From Mixta sp. Marseille-Q2659 (GTDB taxonomy: Bacteria; Pseudomonadota; Gammaproteobacteria; Enterobacterales; Enterobacteriaceae): 64,000 nt of DNA. The stretch lies in contig NZ_CALNWY010000010.1 in NCBI RefSeq assembly GCF_940807255.1, forward strand, positions 1-64,000, in the 5' to 3' direction. The position numbers and the translations under genes are program-made. Shown piece by piece: positions 56,537 through 64,000 of this stretch (position 1 is the first letter of the stretch; each line of letters begins with the position of its first letter). Under the pieces are notes generated by a model, which made no database searches, had not been told where the DNA came from, and saw only the letters and a list, made by a program, of their open reading frames with translations.

Positions 56537-57185
56537 GCTGGCGCTCCCTGCGTTGGGTTACGGCGCTCTGCAAGGTTGATCCAGATGCGCAACAGGTTCG
56601 CGCCGACAAACTTAAAGACCAGGATCACGGCCAGCGGGACGATAACCGACGTCCCGAGGAACGCAAACACCGCAGCGCCTGAGGAAAAATAGTTGGTGAT
56701 AATGGCGCTGCCGCTGGTCTGGTAGGCGGCAAAAATAATTTTGTCACGCTCAGTGATTTGCCCCTCCTGCGCCAGTTCTTTTGTCATACCCGCTGCAGCA
56801 TCGGTGTTTTGCAGATTAGCGATCAGCGCCAGCGAGCAAATGCCGGGAATGCCCAGCAGCGGCTTTAAAACTGGCGTCATTAATTGCTGTGCGGCGCGCA
56901 AACCTCCGAGTCCATCGGTAACAGAGATAATACCCAGCGAGAGAATGACCGACGGAGCAAGCTCCAGAGCGAAAAGAAAGCCATCTTTTGCGCCCGCTCC
57001 GGCGGCGCCGCGAAACGTAACGGCGTTTTCAGCGGCGTCAGTAATATGACCAAATGAACCGTTCAACACGGTAAAATCAAAAACACGCCGGAGAAGAAAA
57101 TGATGGTCAGAAAGAACGCCAGATACCCTTTAATGCCGACTCTCTCTGTTGCAGGCGGCATCGCCTGTTCCCTTTGTTGTGTCAT
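56533..57185 (-). pseudogene. yjiH: YjiH family inner membrane protein, frameshifted near N-terminus
   Basis: YjiH is the Gate-domain partner of YjiG. The body AKDGFLFALELAPSVILSLG and NLQNTDAAAGMTKELAQEG is intact. The start MTQQREQAMPPATERVGIKG to IIFFSGVF is in one frame, and FDFTVLNGSFGHITD follows in another. Adding one T to the T run near 57083 joins them, giving 217 residues, about ten fewer than E. coli (227). A short deletion of about 28 bp would explain both the frame change and the missing residues. Sequencing loss of one T is the other option. Confidence 0.8.
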
Positions 57186-57782
57186 TACAAACTCCGTTTT
57201 TTATAAGGTAAGTGTGTTGCGGCCAATCCGATGCGCCGCAGGCAAAAAAACTTACCATCCATGTGGGTATTGGGGAAGCGCTAATGGATTAACGTCTTTG
57301 TATTATTAAAAATCGGATGCGTTTCGTTGCCCGTAAATAACCTAAATCGGTGGCTGAACAGCCGTCGGCGAGACCAACAATTTGCTGCTGTCCCCACAGC
57401 GGGCTGCTTCAGTATTTGGGCGCAATAATTATCCCGGCTATTTATTGCGCTATCTCTCTATCGCAACAGATAAAATAACGCTTTTTAAATAATAAGATTT
57501 GCACTGTATTTATTCGCTTTGTCAGCAAATAAAACAGCGCGCCGTCTCAGGCTAATAAGAAGGCGCAGGGCAGCCTGTTATTTTATCTGTTTATGGCTTT
57601 ATGCTTTGAATTTATTGTATAAATCCACATATCCTGAATTAACTGCTCATCGCCGTCGCCTGGAGAAAAGCGCCCGTGCTGTCGACTTCATTAATAAGCA
57701 TATTTAATTTATGACTGTCGGGTCGCGCGATAGCTGACAAAAAAATCATTTTCCCTGACTTGCCGATCAAGACAAATCTTAT
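57186..57782. other. 597-bp intergenic region between yjiH and umuD
   Basis: The region is AT-rich towards the right (57425-57780) and carries the promoters of the leftward yjiH operon and rightward umuDC. A 62-codon frame at 57519 is highly basic with no family features, and I do not accept it. I see no other gene. Confidence 0.5.
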
Positions 57783-57802
57783 TACTGTATATAAATACAG
57801 TG
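57783..57802. promoter_or_regulatory. LexA (SOS) box of umuDC
   Basis: The site reads TACTGTATATAAATACAGTG, nearly identical to the known umuDC operator and to the LexA consensus. It lies 21 bp before the umuD start codon. Confidence 0.95.
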
Positions 57803-57823
57803 AAAGGAAAGAGGCGTTTAGCA

Positions 57824-58243
57824 ATGGAGTTCATCAAACCTGCAGAGATCCCCACCGTTATGCGACTGCCGCTCTATATCGAACGCGTACCGTGCGGCTT
57901 TCCCAGCCCGGCGCAGGATTATGTTGAACAGCGTATCGACCTGAACGCGTTAATGATACCGCGTCCGGCGGCGACCTATTTTGTCCGCGTCAGTGGCGAG
58001 TCGATGATCGAAGCTGGCATCAACGACGGCGATATGCTGGTGGTTGACAGCGCGTTAACGGCCAGGGATGGCGACATCGTGGTCGCCGCCGTAGAGGGTG
58101 AATTTACCGTTAAGCGCCTGCAGCTTTATCCCACAGTCCAGCTTATTCCCATGAACAGGCGCTATAAGCCGATTACGATTGGCGCAGAGGAGGCGCTTGA
58201 GGTATTCGGCATCGTGACCTATGTGATTAAATCGACTTATTAA
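57824..58243 (+). CDS. umuD: SOS mutagenesis protein UmuD
   Basis: UmuD is self-cleaved on the RecA filament and its product UmuD' joins UmuC as DNA polymerase V. The 139-residue product keeps every key site at E. coli positions: the cleavage pair Cys24-Gly25 in [13 protein letters not shown], nucleophile Ser60 in [14 protein letters not shown], and Lys97 in [10 protein letters not shown]. The start ATG at 57824 matches the family. umuC follows after 2 bp. Confidence 0.95.
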   Translation: MEFIKPAEIPTVMRLPLYIERVPCGFPSPAQDYVEQRIDLNALMIPRPAATYFVRVSGESMIEAGINDGDMLVVDSALTARDGDIVVAAVEGEFTVKRLQLYPTVQLIPMNRRYKPITIGAEEALEVFGIVTYVIKSTY

Positions 58244-58245
58244 TC

Positions 58246-59508
58246 ATGTTGGCGTTAGTGGACGTGAATAATTTTTACGCTTCATGCGAGACCGTATTCC
58301 GGCCCGATCTGAAAGGCGTGCCGCTGGTGGTGCTTTCCAATAACGACGGCTGCGTCATTGCCCTGAGCCGGGAGGCGAAAAAACTCGGCATAATTATGGG
58401 CGCCCCCTATTTCCAGATGAGAGAGACGCTGCTGCGCCACCAGGTACAGGTGTTTAGCTCGAACTATACGTTGTATGCCGATATGAGCAGCAGGGTAATG
58501 AGCATCCTTGAGGAGATGACGCCGGCGCTGGAGATCTATTCAATCGATGAAGCCTTTATGGATCTGACCGGCGTTGGCCATTGCATGGCGCTTGAGACGT
58601 TTGGACTGCAGGTGAGGGCGCGTGTTTTAAAAGAAGCGCATCTGACAGTGGGCGTAGGCATTGCGCAGACCAAAACGCTGGCGAAGCTGGCCAACTATGC
58701 CGCTAAAAAATGGCGCAAAACCGGCGGGGTGGTGGATCTGTCGAATGTTGAACGCCAGAAAAAGCTGATGTCGCTGGTGCCGGTCGAAGAGGTGTGGGGC
58801 GTCGGCCGACGCCTCAGCAAAAAGCTGAACGCACTGGGCATTATCACCGCGAAAGATTTGGCCGACCAGCCTGGCTGGGTGATGCGCAAGCATTTCAGCG
58901 TGGTGCTGGAGCGCACCGTCAGAGAGCTGCGCGGCGAGCCCTGTTTAGAACTTGAGGAGTTCGCGCCGGTCAGGCAGCAGATTGTCTGCTCCCGTTCGTT
59001 CGGCGAGCGCATTACCGCCTACAGTGATATGCGCCAGGCGATCTGTTTTTATGCGGAACGCGTGGCGGAAAAGCTACGCAGGGAAAGGCAGTATTGTCGC
59101 CAGATTAGCGTATTTGTACGTACCAGCCCGCATACGCGCAATGCGCCCCGTTACGATAATCAGGCGTCCGGTCGGTTACTTATTCCGTCGAATGACACGC
59201 GCGACATTGTTCAGATGGCCACCGATATGCTGGATCGTATCTGGCTGGAGGGACCTCACTATATGAAAGCGGGCGTGATCCTCGGCGATTTTTTCAGCCA
59301 GGGCGTGGCGCAGTTTACTCTGTTCGACGAGCGCCAGCCTCGCGCCAACAGCGAAGCGCTGATGAACGTGGTGGACGGAATCAACCAGAGTGGCAAAGGA
59401 AAGCTCTGGTTCGCTGGACAGGGGGTGCAGAAAAGCTGGGCGATGAAGCGTGAGATGTTATCGCCCGCTTACACCACAAAAATTCATGATATCGCCGTCG
59501 CGAAGTAA
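58246..59508 (+). CDS. umuC: DNA polymerase V subunit UmuC
   Basis: UmuC is the Y-family catalytic subunit of Pol V. The 420-residue product (E. coli 422) has metal-binding residues in [17 protein letters not shown] and [12 protein letters not shown], the fingers text [17 protein letters not shown], and an HhH region [17 protein letters not shown]. It forms an SOS-controlled operon with umuD. The lexA-regulated module is complete. Confidence 0.95.
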   Translation: MLALVDVNNFYASCETVFRPDLKGVPLVVLSNNDGCVIALSREAKKLGIIMGAPYFQMRETLLRHQVQVFSSNYTLYADMSSRVMSILEEMTPALEIYSIDEAFMDLTGVGHCMALETFGLQVRARVLKEAHLTVGVGIAQTKTLAKLANYAAKKWRKTGGVVDLSNVERQKKLMSLVPVEEVWGVGRRLSKKLNALGIITAKDLADQPGWVMRKHFSVVLERTVRELRGEPCLELEEFAPVRQQIVCSRSFGERITAYSDMRQAICFYAERVAEKLRRERQYCRQISVFVRTSPHTRNAPRYDNQASGRLLIPSNDTRDIVQMATDMLDRIWLEGPHYMKAGVILGDFFSQGVAQFTLFDERQPRANSEALMNVVDGINQSGKGKLWFAGQGVQKSWAMKREMLSPAYTTKIHDIAVAK

Positions 59509-59701
59509 CGCTACGGTTAATGTAGCCAGCGGGCATTTATTAGTTACAACATACTAAAATGACCATACACGCAGTTTGCCTGCCCATCGCCGCAAACAAA
59601 CCCGGCGGCGGCAGGGGCTTTTTGATAAACCACAAGAGCCGCTCGCTAAAAAAAGCGCATAATAGCGGCTCGTCCGTTTCTTACCTAATCTCTTTGCCCC
59701 T

Positions 59702-60445
59702 ATGTTAATTTGTCAGAATGAGGCCAGAACCTTTATTACCGATAGTCGGCTGGCCGCCACGCTTGCGCTGGTTGCGGGCGCGCTAAATACCGCAGCTTTT
59801 GAAGCCGTAGGCTTTTTCTCCGCCAATATGACGGGCAATGTCTCTTCATTGTCCGAGCGTCTGGCGCGCAATCAGCTGCCGGTTGCATTCTTTTTCTGCG
59901 AGATTGTCTGCCTGTTTATTTTTGGTTCGGCGCTCTCAACGCTGCTGATCAATCATGGTCGTCGACACAATATCCGTTCCGTTTATGCGATAAACATTTT
60001 GCTGGAAGCGCTGTTACTACTGGCGCTGGGCGGGGTGGTAAATTATATCCCGCTCAACTCGCCCGGCACGTTAATGATCCTCAGCCTGAGCTTTTTAATG
60101 GGATTACAAAACGCTGTGGTCACGCGGCTTTCTAATGCGCGCGTAAGAACCACGCACGTTTCCGGCACCTCAACGGATATCGGCATTGAACTGGCGATGC
60201 TGCTCGATATCCTGCGTCGCAAAGAGTCGCCTGAGTATGCTTCCGTTTATCTGCAAAGACTGATGCTGCACGGCGCTACCGTGGCGGCATTTTTATTGGG
60301 AGGGGTAGGCGGGATCTGGCTTTATAAGCTGGCCGGGGATGGATTTTTGCTTTTTATCGGTGGGTTTTTAAGCGTGCTGGCGCTGGGCTACTTATATAAA
60401 GCCCAGCGTCAAACGGCAAAAAACAGCAGGCTGGCCGCCCGATAA
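59702..60445 (+). CDS. DUF1275 (YoaK) family membrane protein
   Basis: The 247-residue integral membrane protein has the family segments LALVAGALNTAAFEAVGFFS, NMTGNVSSLSERLA and MGLQNAVVTRLSNARVRTTH, with a TGTSTD-like element. It is similar to YoaK and related proteins of unknown function. The 193-bp gap upstream carries a nested inverted repeat. It converges with the SulP gene. Confidence 0.85.
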   Translation: MLICQNEARTFITDSRLAATLALVAGALNTAAFEAVGFFSANMTGNVSSLSERLARNQLPVAFFFCEIVCLFIFGSALSTLLINHGRRHNIRSVYAINILLEALLLLALGGVVNYIPLNSPGTLMILSLSFLMGLQNAVVTRLSNARVRTTHVSGTSTDIGIELAMLLDILRRKESPEYASVYLQRLMLHGATVAAFLLGGVGGIWLYKLAGDGFLLFIGGFLSVLALGYLYKAQRQTAKNSRLAAR

Positions 60446-60459
60446 CAGGCAGCCACAGA

Positions 60460-61962
60460 TTACAACGTCCCGCTCAGACGATTATGAAAATCGCTGCTGC
60501 GCGTATCCAGGCCAATAATCTTGACCTGAGCGTCATAGCGCTGATAGCGGTTTTCAATCGCATCAAGCGCCGCCACGCTGGAGGCATCCCAAATCTGCGC
60601 ATGGGTTAAATCGATCGTCACATCCTGCGGATCCTGCGCATAGTTAAAATGCTCAAACAGGTCATTGCTGCTACCGAAAAAGAGCGGGCCGCGCACAACG
60701 TAACGCACCGACTGCTCATCTTCGCTCAGATGCCGTTCCGCATGAATCACGTGCGCCACGCGACGGGCGAACAGCAGGATAGCAAAGATCACGCCGCCCA
60801 CCACGCCGATGGCCAAGTTGCCGGTCCAGACGGTAGCCGCCACTGTTAACACCATGGTCACCGTTTCCGACAGCGGAATACGCTTCAGGGTGGCAGGCTG
60901 CAGGCTGTGCCAGTTAACCGTTTTCAGCGCCACAATCATCATAATGCCCGCCAGCACCACCATCGGGATCTGCGCCATCACTGCGCTAAGGCCGGTTACC
61001 AGCAGCAACAATACCAGCGCGGCAGCGACGGTCGAAACGCGCGTGCGCGCTTTGCCCAACTCGACGTTAACGATGGTCTGGCCGATCATCGCGCAACCGG
61101 CAATCCCGCCGTAAAAGGCGGCGAGAATATTCCCCACGCCCAGGCCCCAGCATTCACGGCGCTTACTGGATGGCGTATCGGTCAAATCATCAACCAGCTT
61201 CGCCGTTAACAGAGACTCCATCAGCCCTACCAGCGCAATGCTCAGCGCCGTCGGCCAGACAATTTGCAAGGTAGTCAGATTAAGCGGTACGGCCAGTTCG
61301 TTGAGGCCAGGCAGGCCTGCCTGCATCGGACCTTCGTCACCAACGTTCGGGACGTGCAGCCCGCAAAACACCGCAATCGCCGTTACTACTACAATGGCGA
61401 TCAGTGGGGAAGGCACGCTTTTCAGGATTCGGGGCAGCAGTAAAACGATAATCAGCGTCAGCGCAAACAGCAGCCATACCGGCAGCGACTGGCCCCAAAC
61501 ATGCGGCACCTGGGCAAAAAAGATCAGGATGCCCAGCGCATTCACAAAGCCCAGCATCACCGAACGGGGGATGTAGCGCATCATACGCGCCAGTCCGGCG
61601 AGGCCAAACAGAATCTGTATCACGCCGCCCATCAGTACCGCAGGCATAATGTATTCAAGGCCGTGCGCTCTTACCATCGGGCCAATAACCAGCGCGACCG
61701 ATCCGGCAGCGGCGGTGACCATGGCGGGACGGCCGCCCAGCAGCGACAGCGTTAACGCCAGCACCACCGAGGCGATCAGGCTCACTTTCGGATCGACGCC
61801 GGCAATCACGGAAAAAGAGATAACTTCAGGAATCAGCGCCAGCGCTGTAATCACGCCAGCCAGACACTCGCGCATCAACAGGTTAGGCGAGCGCAACACG
61901 CGGGCAACAGTAAGCTGACTGTCGGCGTGCTTTTCAGCTGTCGCCTCAGAAGAGGTGGTCAT
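60460..61962 (-). CDS. SulP-family anion transporter with STAS domain
   Basis: The 500-residue inner-membrane protein has 10-14 helices including the SulP signature region AGVITALALIPEVISFSVIA and GVDPKVSLIASVVLALTLSL, then a cytosolic STAS domain (DVTIDLTHAQIWDASSVAAL). It may move bicarbonate, sulfate or other anions, like cyanobacterial BicA-type proteins, but the substrate is not deducible. The frame opens at 62010. I prefer the ATG at 61962, though the ribosome site is weak for both. Confidence 0.85.
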   Translation of the reverse strand: MTTSSEATAEKHADSQLTVARVLRSPNLLMRECLAGVITALALIPEVISFSVIAGVDPKVSLIASVVLALTLSLLGGRPAMVTAAAGSVALVIGPMVRAHGLEYIMPAVLMGGVIQILFGLAGLARMMRYIPRSVMLGFVNALGILIFFAQVPHVWGQSLPVWLLFALTLIIVLLLPRILKSVPSPLIAIVVVTAIAVFCGLHVPNVGDEGPMQAGLPGLNELAVPLNLTTLQIVWPTALSIALVGLMESLLTAKLVDDLTDTPSSKRRECWGLGVGNILAAFYGGIAGCAMIGQTIVNVELGKARTRVSTVAAALVLLLLVTGLSAVMAQIPMVVLAGIMMIVALKTVNWHSLQPATLKRIPLSETVTMVLTVAATVWTGNLAIGVVGGVIFAILLFARRVAHVIHAERHLSEDEQSVRYVVRGPLFFGSSNDLFEHFNYAQDPQDVTIDLTHAQIWDASSVAALDAIENRYQRYDAQVKIIGLDTRSSDFHNRLSGTL

Positions 61963-62160
61963 AATATTGCAGGCTCTTATTGTCTTAGTATCTGATGCAG
62001 CAGTGTGCATCGTGAATCTGAAAGGTATGGATTGCCCGTCAGGGCAGGGGAAGCATGTTACCGTTTATTGTTAACAGAAACCAGTTTCAGGCCGGGCAAC
62101 CAGGCGGAAAACCGCGACCTGAAACCTTTACGTGCAGAACCGAACAGGTGCTGCAGGGCC

Positions 62161-62421
62161 TTAGCCGATAATATCGTCTTCTGTTTTGTGGACGACCAGC
62201 TCCAGAACATGACGGTAAACGTCCAGCATTACCACATCGCTTTCCAGTTCCAGGCGCTGGATAAGGCGGCCAATAATTGCTTTATTGGTCACCGGCTGCG
62301 CCGTCTGTAAAATTTCCGCTACCACAGCGCCCAGAACCTCGGTTTCGCTGATAGCATCCTTCCCCTGCACCTTAAAGTACTCAGCAATATCTTTATCCGT
62401 TTGCGATGTCATCGTCTGCAT
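62161..62421 (-). CDS. AriR/YmgB-family biofilm and acid-resistance regulator
   Basis: The 86-residue protein matches the YmgB/AriR family in VLGAVVAEILQTAQPVTNKA and IIGRLIQRLELESDVVMLDV. In E. coli this family modulates biofilm formation and acid resistance and is controlled by the MerR-type repressor BluR. The frame opens at 62553, but the ATG at 62421 with GAGGAC before it is the family start. A terminator and a set of TTGTATA-type repeats lie upstream. Confidence 0.85.
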   Translation of the reverse strand: MQTMTSQTDKDIAEYFKVQGKDAISETEVLGAVVAEILQTAQPVTNKAIIGRLIQRLELESDVVMLDVYRHVLELVVHKTEDDIIG

Positions 62422-62562
62422 GTTAGTCCTCTTTAACGCGGCTGGCAGCGCGTCGAGAAATTGAATCTTTATTGTGAATCGGCAATCAGCATAGCCGACA
62501 TTTAGGTTTTCGCTACAGTAACGGAATGATGAGACAGACAGGATGCAATACACCCTTCAGAC

Positions 62563-62610
62563 GAAAAAAAACCTCTGAAGGTGGAAATCCGAGTTAAACA
62601 CCTTCAGAGG
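62563..62610 (-). terminator. Leftward Rho-independent terminator upstream of ariR-like gene
   Basis: CCTCTGAAGGTG (62572-62583) pairs with CACCTTCAGAGG (62599-62610) in a 12-bp perfect stem with a 15-base loop. Eight A at 62564-62571 give a U8 tract on the minus strand. No gene lies upstream on that strand, so it ends either a small RNA or a regulated leader of the ariR-like gene. Confidence 0.75.
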
Positions 62611-62655
62611 CGACGCAAATGCATCATTCGTTACAGAGCTTTATTTAGCTCAGGG
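62564..62655 (-). ncRNA. Candidate small RNA or ariR leader RNA
   Basis: On the minus strand a possible promoter (TTGTAC, 16 bp, TATAAC; about 62663-62690) is followed by roughly 90 nt that end in the terminator above. I do not recognise the RNA among known enterobacterial small RNAs. It is predicted only from promoter-like and terminator signals. Confidence 0.3.
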
Positions 62656-62775
62656 GTAAAGTTATACAAAAAAAGTAAAACTGTACAAACAATGCTTATA
62701 CAATTTGTGCTAAATGTTAATTATCAGTTAGTTGTATGGGGGGGTAATAATAAAAAAGCTATACAAACCTGCCGT
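62655..62775. repeat. Cluster of TATACAA/TTGTATA-type heptamers
   Basis: TATACAA occurs at 62663-62669, 62697-62703 and 62760-62766, the variant TGTACAA at 62682-62688, and an inverted TTGTATG at 62732-62738. The cluster lies upstream of the ariR-like gene. MerR-type regulators such as MlrA and BluR bind TTGTAC-containing dyads, so these may be operators, but that is inference. The rest of the gap from 62422 to 63097 has no gene I can support. Confidence 0.45.
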
Positions 62776-63026
62776 GAAAACGTTTGGCTTGTAACATTTG
62801 CGAAAAAATAGCCCTCTGTCAGCGCATTTTTAGCCTCAATTGAGAATAATCCCAATATAATTAGGGTTAAGCTTGCGCCCAACGGATAAACCAGGAAGGT
62901 TGAATGAGCGATGGCAAAGCGGAAAGGGAAAACAACCTGCGGTTAATCGAAATAATGCGATCGTCGGCTTGTCCGTTTATTAAAGAATAATGTCATTTTT
63001 TGCACAAGAATGGAGTGGCTGCTTGC

Positions 63027-63056
63027 TTCACAAGTGCTTTCTTGCACGCCTATACT
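63027..63056 (+). promoter_or_regulatory. Possible promoter of marR-like gene
   Basis: A -35-like TTCACA (63027-63032) and -10-like TATACT (63051-63056) are 18 bp apart, 41 bp before the start codon. Nearby repeats of the form TGCACAAG and CACAAGTG could be operator half-sites for the MarR protein itself. Confidence 0.4.
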
Positions 63057-63097
63057 TTAACGGCCTATTTACATTGAAGTCTAATTATCAGGTTTCT

Positions 63098-63526
63098 ATG
63101 GATTCCCATCAGCGTTTTTCTCGTTTACTGCATCTCACTGCACACGCCTGGCGGCTGGCTATCGATCGTCGCCTGAAGGATAGCGGGCTCAGCATGAACA
63201 GCTGGCTGGCCATTGCCACGTTGGCAAGCGAAAGTGAACCTATGACGCAAAAAGCGCTGGCGCAGGTGCTGGGGCTGGAAGAAGCCAGCGTGGTGCCGCT
63301 AATTGATCGACTGGTAGCACAGCAGCTTATTGAACGTCAGCAGCCGGAAGAGGATCGACGTAAGCGTCTGCTGCTGGTCACCCGGCAGGGCTCGGCGGTC
63401 TTTGAAAAAGTGAAAATTGAGGCGGATCGGCTGCGCGGCGAACTGTTAGCCGATATTGACCCGCGCGATCTGACCGTGGCGCATCGGGTGTTGCAACAGT
63501 TGCTGCATAAAACGGAAAGGCTCTGA
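63098..63526 (+). CDS. MarR-family transcriptional regulator
   Basis: The 142-residue product has the winged helix with LSMNSWLAIATLASESEPMT, LAQVLGLEEASVVPLIDRLV and RQQPEEDRRKRLLLVT. The start MDSHQRFSRLLHLTAHAWRL at 63098 is the family start, and the 36 upstream codons in the frame are not. It is followed after 1 bp by a transporter gene, a usual MarR-exporter operon. The ligand is unknown. Confidence 0.9.
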   Translation: MDSHQRFSRLLHLTAHAWRLAIDRRLKDSGLSMNSWLAIATLASESEPMTQKALAQVLGLEEASVVPLIDRLVAQQLIERQQPEEDRRKRLLLVTRQGSAVFEKVKIEADRLRGELLADIDPRDLTVAHRVLQQLLHKTERL

Positions 63527-63527
63527 C

Positions 63528-64000
63528 GTGGCGAAATCGAATCCTTATGCACCGCGCCAGTGGCAGCCGCATGAAAAACCCATGCTGCCTGGTTCGCCTT
63601 CCACGCCGATTCATCCCACCAAAAAGCGTATCGCTTTTGGCCTGGTCGGTCTGTTAATTACGTTGACCGGTGCGCTCAGCAATGCGCTGGTAACGGCTAA
63701 CCTGACTAATTTACAGGGCACCTTTGGCGCCTATACCAATGAGATCGCCTGGCTACCGGCGGTTTACGTGATGGGAAATATTTCTATTAACCTGCTGCTG
63801 GTGAAGTTTCGCCAGCAGTTTGGCCTGCGTATCTTTACCGAAGCCTTTTTACTGCTCTATGTGCTGGTGGCCTTTTTCCATCTGTTCGTTAACGATCTCA
63901 GCTCGGCAATTATTGTCCGTACCGCGCATGGCATGGTAGCGGCGGCGCTCAGCTCACTGGGCATTTACTACCAGATACAGGCCTGGCCCGCTAAACATCG
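63528..64000 (+). CDS. MFS-type transporter, 5' part (cut by window end)
   Basis: A GTG start at 63528, just after the marR stop, opens a frame coding VAKSNPYAPRQWQPHEKPML, then hydrophobic helices IAFGLVGLLITLTGALSNAL and NEIAWLPAVYVMGNISINLL. It runs open to the window end (157 codons). The layout and GNISINL region fit DHA2-type drug exporters paired with MarR regulators. The substrate cannot be told from this part. Confidence 0.8.
   Translation, partial: MAKSNPYAPRQWQPHEKPMLPGSPSTPIHPTKKRIAFGLVGLLITLTGALSNALVTANLTNLQGTFGAYTNEIAWLPAVYVMGNISINLLLVKFRQQFGLRIFTEAFLLLYVLVAFFHLFVNDLSSAIIVRTAHGMVAAALSSLGIYYQIQAWPAKH

Noticed and set aside
57519-57707. 62-codon frame in the yjiH-umuD gap
   Set aside because: It is highly basic with no ribosome site or family pattern. 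It is a random frame in AT-rich DNA.

Overview
The window reads as a chromosomal piece of a gammaproteobacterium of the order Enterobacterales. Gene order and protein sequences follow Escherichia coli closely, in a form typical of the Erwiniaceae (Pantoea, Mixta or Erwinia). Two things favour that family by inference: a luxI-type gene sits directly behind sdiA, and the rut operon is missing beside rutR. I cannot name a species. The first 127 bases repeat exactly at 494-620, which suggests that the window starts at a contig end.

Layout. (1) 1-2543: 3' part of a leftward ssuE-ssuA-ssuD sulfonate operon. (2) 2788-29369: a long core block syntenic with E. coli: pyrD, zapC, ycbX, rlmL, uup, pqiABC, rmf, fabA, lonH, matP, ompA, sulA, sxy, yccS, yccF, helD, mgsA, csgI, yccU, hspQ, rlmI, acyP, tusE and yccA, ending at two tRNA-Ser(UGA) genes. 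(3) 30293-43229: agp, then an accessory insert of about 8.6 kb, then sad, yccJ and wrbA. E. coli has agp, yccJ and wrbA together. The insert holds a DauR/YheO-like regulator with a PhzF protein, small membrane or lipoproteins, a ToxR/MarT-like membrane regulator with a FidL-like partner, and a choline TMA-lyase (cutC/cutD) cluster with two SMR transporters. (4) 43374-47602: DMT permease, rutR, cycA and an extensin-like protein. (5) 48214-54332: sdiA with a luxI-type synthase, ydgC, yecF, uvrY, uvrC, pgsA and a Gly-Cys-Leu tRNA array, followed by an integrase remnant. (6) 54896-64000: yjiH-yjiG-iadA, umuDC, a DUF1275 protein, a SulP transporter, an AriR-like regulator, and a MarR regulator with the start of an MFS exporter.

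Functional themes. The SOS genes sulA and umuDC carry near-perfect LexA boxes. The sdiA-luxI pair has a 20-bp palindrome between its genes that looks like a lux box. The cut cluster encodes a predicted anaerobic choline-to-trimethylamine pathway with all the main CutC catalytic residues, but cutC has two frameshifts and one SMR gene has an in-frame TGA. Agp carries an extra alanine/lysine-rich TolA-like tail of about 165 residues.

Sequence quality. Several core genes need exactly one added base to restore their family's reading frame: uup twice, pqiC, one tRNA-Ser, cutC twice, the DMT permease and possibly yjiH. Many of these sites are short homopolymers. I read most as likely sequencing errors. 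The in-frame stops in sxy (TAG) and the SMR gene (TGA) are substitutions and may be real.
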